Positions 59,378 through 64,000 of a DNA stretch of 64,000 bases are shown here, piece after piece; positions within the stretch are counted from its first letter, which is position 1, and every line of letters starts with the position of its first letter. Made by a program: the position numbers and the translations under genes. Below the pieces are notes generated by a model. The model saw only the letters and a program-made list of their open reading frames with translations. It did not search any database and was not told where the DNA came from. The DNA lies in assembly GCA_003049485.1 (NCBI GenBank), contig PYST01000007.1:62001-126000 (forward strand), given 5' to 3'. This stretch comes from Ophioceras dolichostomum. Its lineage: Eukaryota > Ascomycota > Sordariomycetes > Magnaporthales > Ophioceraceae.

Positions 59378-60774
59378 AGCTGGAGGCCCCCTTTCTCTCA
59401 CGCGAGAGAACAACGGAACCCCCATCCTTCGTTCTTCCTTTTCTTCCGGGTCCCGTCTTGCGATTCTTGAGACTTCTCCTAGTCGTCTACCTAGTTCGTT
59501 TCGCTTTGAGACGAATCGGCAACGACGCCCCAGCCAGCAAGCAAAAAAAAAAAAACCTTGATTCTCTTCGAACACTCCAACGATGAACGAAATACACACC
59601 CACGATCTCTTTTTCTGCCTCTTCTCTGCACACACCATTTCATCATCTCATTCGCCAAAAAACGCTTGCTGGCATTTTCCTCCCATTCTCTCGCCGCGCC
59701 TCACGGCTCCCATTCGAACAATTATTGCGCCAGCAACACTTTTTGCTCTAGGCGGTATATAAATCTTTTCTTTTCTTGAGTCGAAAACAAACTAGCCCAC
59801 TGGGGACGGTAGTGTTTATTGTCTATACTTGAGGAGGGGGGAGGCAGGGTTAACACTTGCACCCACCCACAAACCCTCCTTTCTTTGTCTCTGGTTCTTC
59901 TTCTCTCGGCGGCGACTTTTCGCTTTTGGTTCAAAGTTCTTTTTGCGAGATCGCAAAGTTGACCATCTATACCCCATTTTTTTTCCCTTCTGGGAGAGCA
60001 GCCTTTTTTCGCATGGCATCTCCGCGCATTTTGACGAGCATGGGTTGGTTCCGAGAGCCTTTTTTCTTCTTGGGCTTCGACTCTTCAATTCTTCTTCTGG
60101 TTCTCTCATTGGTTCTTTTGATTTTCCTTTTTTCTTTTCTTGGTTAGGTAGTATAGATGAGAGGGAACGTCGCACGTATATATATGAAGGAAGACAAGCG
60201 CGGTTTGAGGTTCTTCCTTGGAAGGGGAAAATGATGGCTGGAGGACAAGGAAAACAAACGGGCATTGGGAAAAGATTGAAGGAAAGGGAGGAAGGGGAAA
60301 GGACGAGGTTTTAAGCTCCAAGCAGTGTGCACTACGCTGCTCTCTCTCCCTTTCCATTGGCACCCTTGTTTCAATCGCTCCCTTCCGGAGGACAAAACCG
60401 CTTGGCTCAAATAAAGAATTGGTGCGCACTCTGCTTTATAAAGACGAGACGTACGGTGTGTTTATGCGAACGATGACGACGCTATCCTCGCTTGTGCGCT
60501 CTGGGATCCTCCCTCCGTGTCTTCGCCTCCTTCGGATTTGGAACAATGAGTGAGGTGAGAAAATATTCCCGATGGCCATTCACGCCCGGTCCGGAGATCC
60601 AATAAATAAGCGTTGCTCCGTGCCTATCTGCACGTAGTGGCAGTTCCTGTAGATATCAAATTGGAGTAAAAAAGCCCAGGAAACAACGTCGTCAAGGCTT
60701 CCTTCGATGATTCTAACAGGGAAGCAAAGCACCCTCCAAGACTGTCCTGTATTCAGTTGACATCGTAATGCAGC

Positions 60775-60800
60775 TTTTTTTTTTTTTGGGGGGGGGGGGG
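60775..60800. repeat. Adjacent poly-T and poly-G tracts
   Basis: About 13 T followed directly by about 13 G. Simple sequence; a likely site of assembly or sequencing length error. Confidence 0.8.
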
Positions 60801-60961
60801 TATTGTAAGCAGATAAGCAAGTGCCTGGGTATCCAGCTCCCCGAACTTGAGATGGTGCATTCCATCCCCAAGGCACCTCATTCACTCTTTCATAATTTTC
60901 CCGCTAACATGCTCCCTCCCCCCGTCCCCTCTCCTTCCAGCCCCTCCCTGCCCCTTCCCTG

Positions 60962-61026
60962 CCCCTTCCTTCCTCCCCTTCCCTGCCCCTTCCTTCCTCC
61001 CCTTCCCTGCCCCTTCCTTCCTCCCC
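60962..61026. repeat. 24-bp C/T-rich tandem repeat, about 2.7 copies
   Basis: The unit CCCCTTCCTTCCTCCCCTTC plus CCTG repeats at 60962, 60986 and (partial) 61010 without a mismatch. It ends about 35 bases from the CSN12 stop codon and would lie in that transcript's 3' UTR as a purine-rich G/A repeat. Confidence 0.9.
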
Positions 61027-61059
61027 ATCCCTAACCTTCCTTTACCTCTCTCCCTCTCT

Positions 61060-62852
61060 CTACCTCACCCACCCAGGAACATACTCCACATCAATACCCT
61101 GATCCCTCAACCTCTGAGATATCGCCTCCGAGACGTTCCCCGGCCAGCCCGCGACGGCCGGGTTCCCTCCCCCGACCCTCGCGATGCCCTGTATGGCGAA
61201 CTTGCGGCCCGAGAGCGACACGAACCCGTTCATGAGCCCCTGCGCGACGAGGCCCATGACCAGCGTCTCAACGTGCTCGATCGTCACGGGCATGTTGCCC
61301 CAGGCGAGGCCCTCGTATGCGCGGAGCTTGCGGGGGCCACCGGGACCGGGGACCAGGGTCGTCTCTTGGGGGGGTAGGGGGGTGCTGTTGGCGACGGCGC
61401 GGAGGAAGAGCGTGTTTGTGTGGGGAGCCCGCTTGAGGCGCGGGATGGCGGGCATGTAGCCTTCGAGGAGGTGCTGGATGTATGAGGCGGCGGTGTGGAC
61501 GGCGCTGTTGGGGTTGGGTTGAGGTTAGCATCAAGGGGAGTGGGGAGGAGCGGACGGACGGCTGGTGAAAATGGAGATGGGTGACTGTGCTGCACGTACT
61601 TGAGGTCTAGAGTGACGGCCTTGCGCCCCACCATTGGTTGCGCTTCTCCCTCGCTGGTGGCTGGTGGTTTGTAGGTCAGGAGGAAGACGCGGCGCGTGAG
61701 AGACCTCCACAGCAGCGGTCGTGCGCGGTACATGATGGGGAAAAGGAGGTCGCGCTCGAGGAGCCAGCTCTGGCGCGAGGTGAGGGCTTGTTGGAACGCG
61801 ACGAAGTTGCCCTTCCGGATGGCGGCGATTATGGGACGGAAGACCGGACCCAGGGTCTGCGCCTCGGGCCGCCGGAGTAGGGCCTCGGACGGGAACCTAC
61901 CGCAAAGGATGTTGGCGGGGATGAGGTAGGTGAGGATCAGTCGCCGTTGCTTGGTGAAGCTCGGGGGCAATTGGCGATATGCTTCTTCTAGGGCGACCTT
62001 GGCGCGTGGGTAGTGGTCGCTCAAGAACATCACCATGCCGAGGTAGTACAGGTAGGTGACGCGCTGCACAACGGGGTATTGAGATAGTGGTGGTGCTTGC
62101 TCGAGACTGGGTAGGAGGGTCCAGGCCACCATTGGTCTCCCGCACTGGATGATGATGAATGATGGTCAGCATGATGAGTAGCATGTGACAGACGGGACGA
62201 ACAGCATCGCGAAAGAGCTCACGATGAAGAGCAGCCTAAGCGCCATGCCGGCGAGGAGGTAGACAGCGGCCTTCTTATTAGGTGCGCTGAGTGGGCGCGC
62301 GCAGTCGCTGAACATCTCCTTGATCAGCTCGCAGGACTCGTCCACAAACGTGCGCGCTTCGCCGTCCTCCTGCCCCCCCTGCTGGCCCTGCGCGGCAACG
62401 AGGTCGGGTCTTTCGTTCAGCACGGTGACCAGCTTGACCATCGACTGCGCGTACGAGACGCCGGTCTGGATCATGATGCTGCCGTTGCTCGGGTGCTTCA
62501 GAGCCGATACGCACGACAAGAGCAGGGCGCGGAAGCGCTCGTGGTAGTCCATGAGGTCGCTGAAGCTGGCGTCCCTCCAGAAGCACAGGTACTCGTGCAT
62601 GAAAGAATGGAAGCCCGGCCAGGGCGTGCTGCCGCCCTCGGAGACGGGATCTTCCTCCGGGAGATTCTTCTCCACTAGGGTCATGAGGCTGGAGCCATTT
62701 CCTTTCGGGTACCTTCTGCGCAACTCCTGAGCCATGGCGTGGTAGGCGGGAGGCGAGTCGGGCTCGACGAGGAGCCAGTCGCGGAGGTTGTCGCCATCAT
62801 TCGCCACGACCAGGTCCCTGATTCCCTTAAGAAAGGTCGGCAAAAGATCCAT
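61060..62852 (-). CDS. CSN12: CSN12-like PCI-domain protein
   Basis: Homologue of the yeast Csn12/Thp3 partner and mammalian PCID2 family, which act in mRNA processing and export and associate with the COP9 signalosome in yeast. Exons (minus): 62852-62223, 62144-61600 and 61504-61060; phases 0 and 2, total 539 residues. The N-terminus MDLLPTFLKGIRDLVVANDG and DNLRDWLLVEP is family-typical. The middle part contains YPVVQRVTYLYYLGMVMFLS and DHYPRAKVALEEAYRQLP, the usual VTY-YY-G/A-FL-DF-A stretch. RLILTYLIPANILCGRFPSE and IRKGNFVAFQQAL precede the PCI winged helix, with LDL/NAVHTAASYIQHLLEG across the third junction, VETLVMGLVAQGLMNGFVSL and a C-terminal GWVR. Exon 1 may end a little differently, because the junction FI/CGRPMVAW is weaker than the family consensus. 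Confidence 0.88.
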
Positions 62853-63588
62853 AGTATCGGCAGCGGCGCCGCAAATGCGCCTCGTGGAGCCTTCAGCAGT
62901 TGCGTGCTGTTAGTCGGATGGATATCCAGACCAGCTGAAGATAAGACAGGGCTTTGTTTTGTGTCGACGTTAACGGCTCTTGTGTTCTTGTAATGCGGAG
63001 GGGTTAAAAATATCGCGAAAAGGAATCATGAAGTCATCAGCTCCGAATCGGGGCAATAGGTCTGAATAAGATCCAACAAAGAGGCCTTGGTATTCTCGAG
63101 ATCCTTTCTGTCAGGGATTGTTATTCTATGAATACAGAGACGGGAGATCTTCTTGACCAAGTGAGATGGAGGTGCTGGCTTTCCATTGTGGTGAGAAGAC
63201 TGGTGGTCCGTGCGCCTTAAGGCATCAATAGCCCCCTGACGTCTTCAGGGAGTGTTCAATACAATGAGCACAATAGCAAGTTCGGAAAAGATCAGGAGGG
63301 CGGGAAGAACTAGATCAAATTTCAAAGCTAGTAATTCTCTATTTGGTTGGCGATTGGGTAGCGTTGTTTACGTCGCATCACGGGTAATGGGATGACCGCC
63401 TCAGGTACAGGTGGTCAAGGAGAAGCCACGGCACAAGAAGAGCGTTTCTCCAGTATGTCTGTCATTTATCTAGGTAGCTCTAACTATTGTTACAGCAATT
63501 GCCGAATTGAGCACACAGCCAGATCATCGGCTGCTTTGCTCCCAGCGGTGCGCTCACCTTCCAGATTATTCCATCCCCACGTCGCTCT
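62853..63588. other. Intergenic: CSN12 promoter and thiolase 3' flank
   Basis: No gene recognised. Contains a TTATCTAGGTAG motif near 63466-63478. Confidence 0.55.
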
Positions 63589-64000
63589 TCAAACTGACTC
63601 GATCCTCTGGACTACCATGGCCGTAGCAGCCCCTCCTCCGTTGCAAATAGCCGCAACACCGTATTCACCGGGCTTGAGCTGGTGAAGAAGCGTCACGAGG
63701 ATACGAGAGCCTGAGCTTCCGAGGGCGTGTCCCAGCGATATGGCCCCTCCAAGGGGGTTGACCCGGGCATTTTCCAGGCCCAAGATCTATTAACGAGTTA
63801 GTCAGACAATGGCAAACGCCACTAGGCAAGGTAGTTTGAAGAACGGGCAGGAGAGGATCGAACCTTTTCATTCGCCTTGATGACGGCGGCGAAGGCCTCG
63901 TTGAACTCCCAAACGGCGACTTGGTCCTTAGTGATGCCCGCCCTTTTCAGCGCAATCGGCACAGCCGCTGATGGCGCTATCGGGAAGTCGACCGGGTCTA
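63589..64000 (-). CDS. ERG10: Acetyl-CoA acetyltransferase (acetoacetyl-CoA thiolase), C-terminal part, cut by window end
   Basis: Condenses two acetyl-CoA to acetoacetyl-CoA, the first step of the mevalonate/sterol pathway. Only the last two exons are in the window (minus): 64000-63864 (...PVDFPIAPSAAVPIALKRAG, ITKDQVAVWEFNEAFAAVIK, ANEK) and 63786-63589 (ILGLENARVNPLGGAISLGH ... CNGGGAATAMVVQRIESV). Motifs: NEAFA, the active-site His in SLGHALGSSGSR and the catalytic Cys in AICNGGG. GHALG replaces the usual GHPLG, a tolerated variant. The end ...RIESV lacks an obvious peroxisomal targeting tripeptide, which favours the cytosolic Erg10 type over a peroxisomal thiolase; a mitochondrial paralogue cannot be excluded without the N-terminus. 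Confidence 0.88.

Larger units (their letters stand above)
59378..61059. other. Intergenic between convergent genes
   Basis: 3' flanks of the SUN-family and CSN12 genes. Contains an A12 run near 59545-59556, T-rich stretches around 59980-60140, a T13G13 tract (60775-60800) and a tandem repeat next to the CSN12 stop. No gene seen. Confidence 0.55.

Noticed and set aside
1..64000. CRISPR array, prophage or bacterial operon
   Set aside because: Spliced eukaryotic genes throughout; no regularly spaced direct repeats and no phage or transposase genes seen.

Overview
The window looks like a nuclear chromosome segment of a filamentous ascomycete (Pezizomycotina, most likely Sordariomycetes). Support: genes are broken by short introns with GTRNGT donors, CTAAC-type branch sites and YAG acceptors; coding exons are GC-rich; there is a fungal arginine attenuator peptide (AAP) uORF; and several families are fungus-specific (SUN-family wall protein, GPI serine/threonine-rich surface protein, F-box/UIM protein of the Ufo1 type). 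There are no operons, CRISPR arrays, rRNA genes or intact transposons. I recognised no tRNA gene by eye.

Layout. 1.5-4.0 kb (-): arginine-specific carbamoyl-phosphate synthase small subunit with its AAP uORF, which is split over three exons including a 13-nt microexon. 4.9-6.0 kb (-): electron-transfer flavoprotein beta subunit. 6.6-8.1 kb (-): Gcs1-type ArfGAP. 9.0-10.9 kb (-): alcohol acetyltransferase-family protein whose 5' end runs towards a short assembly gap in a poly-C tract. 12.8-14.5 kb (-): two-RRM RNA-binding protein. 17.0-19.4 kb (+): Tah18/NDOR1 diflavin reductase. 20.7-24.1 kb (-): membrane-anchored aspartic-protease-like protein lacking the first catalytic DTG. 30.1-33.0 kb (+): GPI-type surface protein with beta-rich repeats. 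33.7-37.7 kb (-): F-box/WD40/UIM protein. 42.7-43.9 kb (+): protein with three cysteine-cluster repeats. 48.4-49.8 kb (-): Clr2-like protein. 50.3-50.6 kb (-): 86-residue hypothetical. 51.7-52.7 kb (+): short-chain dehydrogenase. 53.3-54.2 kb (-): secreted germin/spherulin-like cupin. 57.9-59.4 kb (+): SUN-family wall protein. 61.1-62.9 kb (-): CSN12/PCI protein. 63.6 kb to the window end (-): C-terminus of acetyl-CoA acetyltransferase.

Most genes are ordinary housekeeping functions: arginine synthesis with translational attenuation, mitochondrial electron transfer, vesicle traffic, cytosolic Fe-S assembly, ubiquitin ligase adaptor, mRNA/PCI complex, and isoprenoid/sterol entry. Interspersed are cell-surface genes: the pseudo-protease, the GPI protein, the cupin and the SUN protein. 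Intergenic regions are unusually long in places (6 kb, 5 kb, 4.5 kb) and carry scattered copies of a palindromic TACCTAGGTA-type motif.

The most distinctive element is the spliced AAP uORF. Its essential Asp12 lies on a 13-nt microexon, so skipping that exon, or retaining either intron, would abolish the attenuator peptide. The second is the catalytically degenerate, transmembrane A1-protease-like protein with a cytoplasmic tail of about 560 residues.
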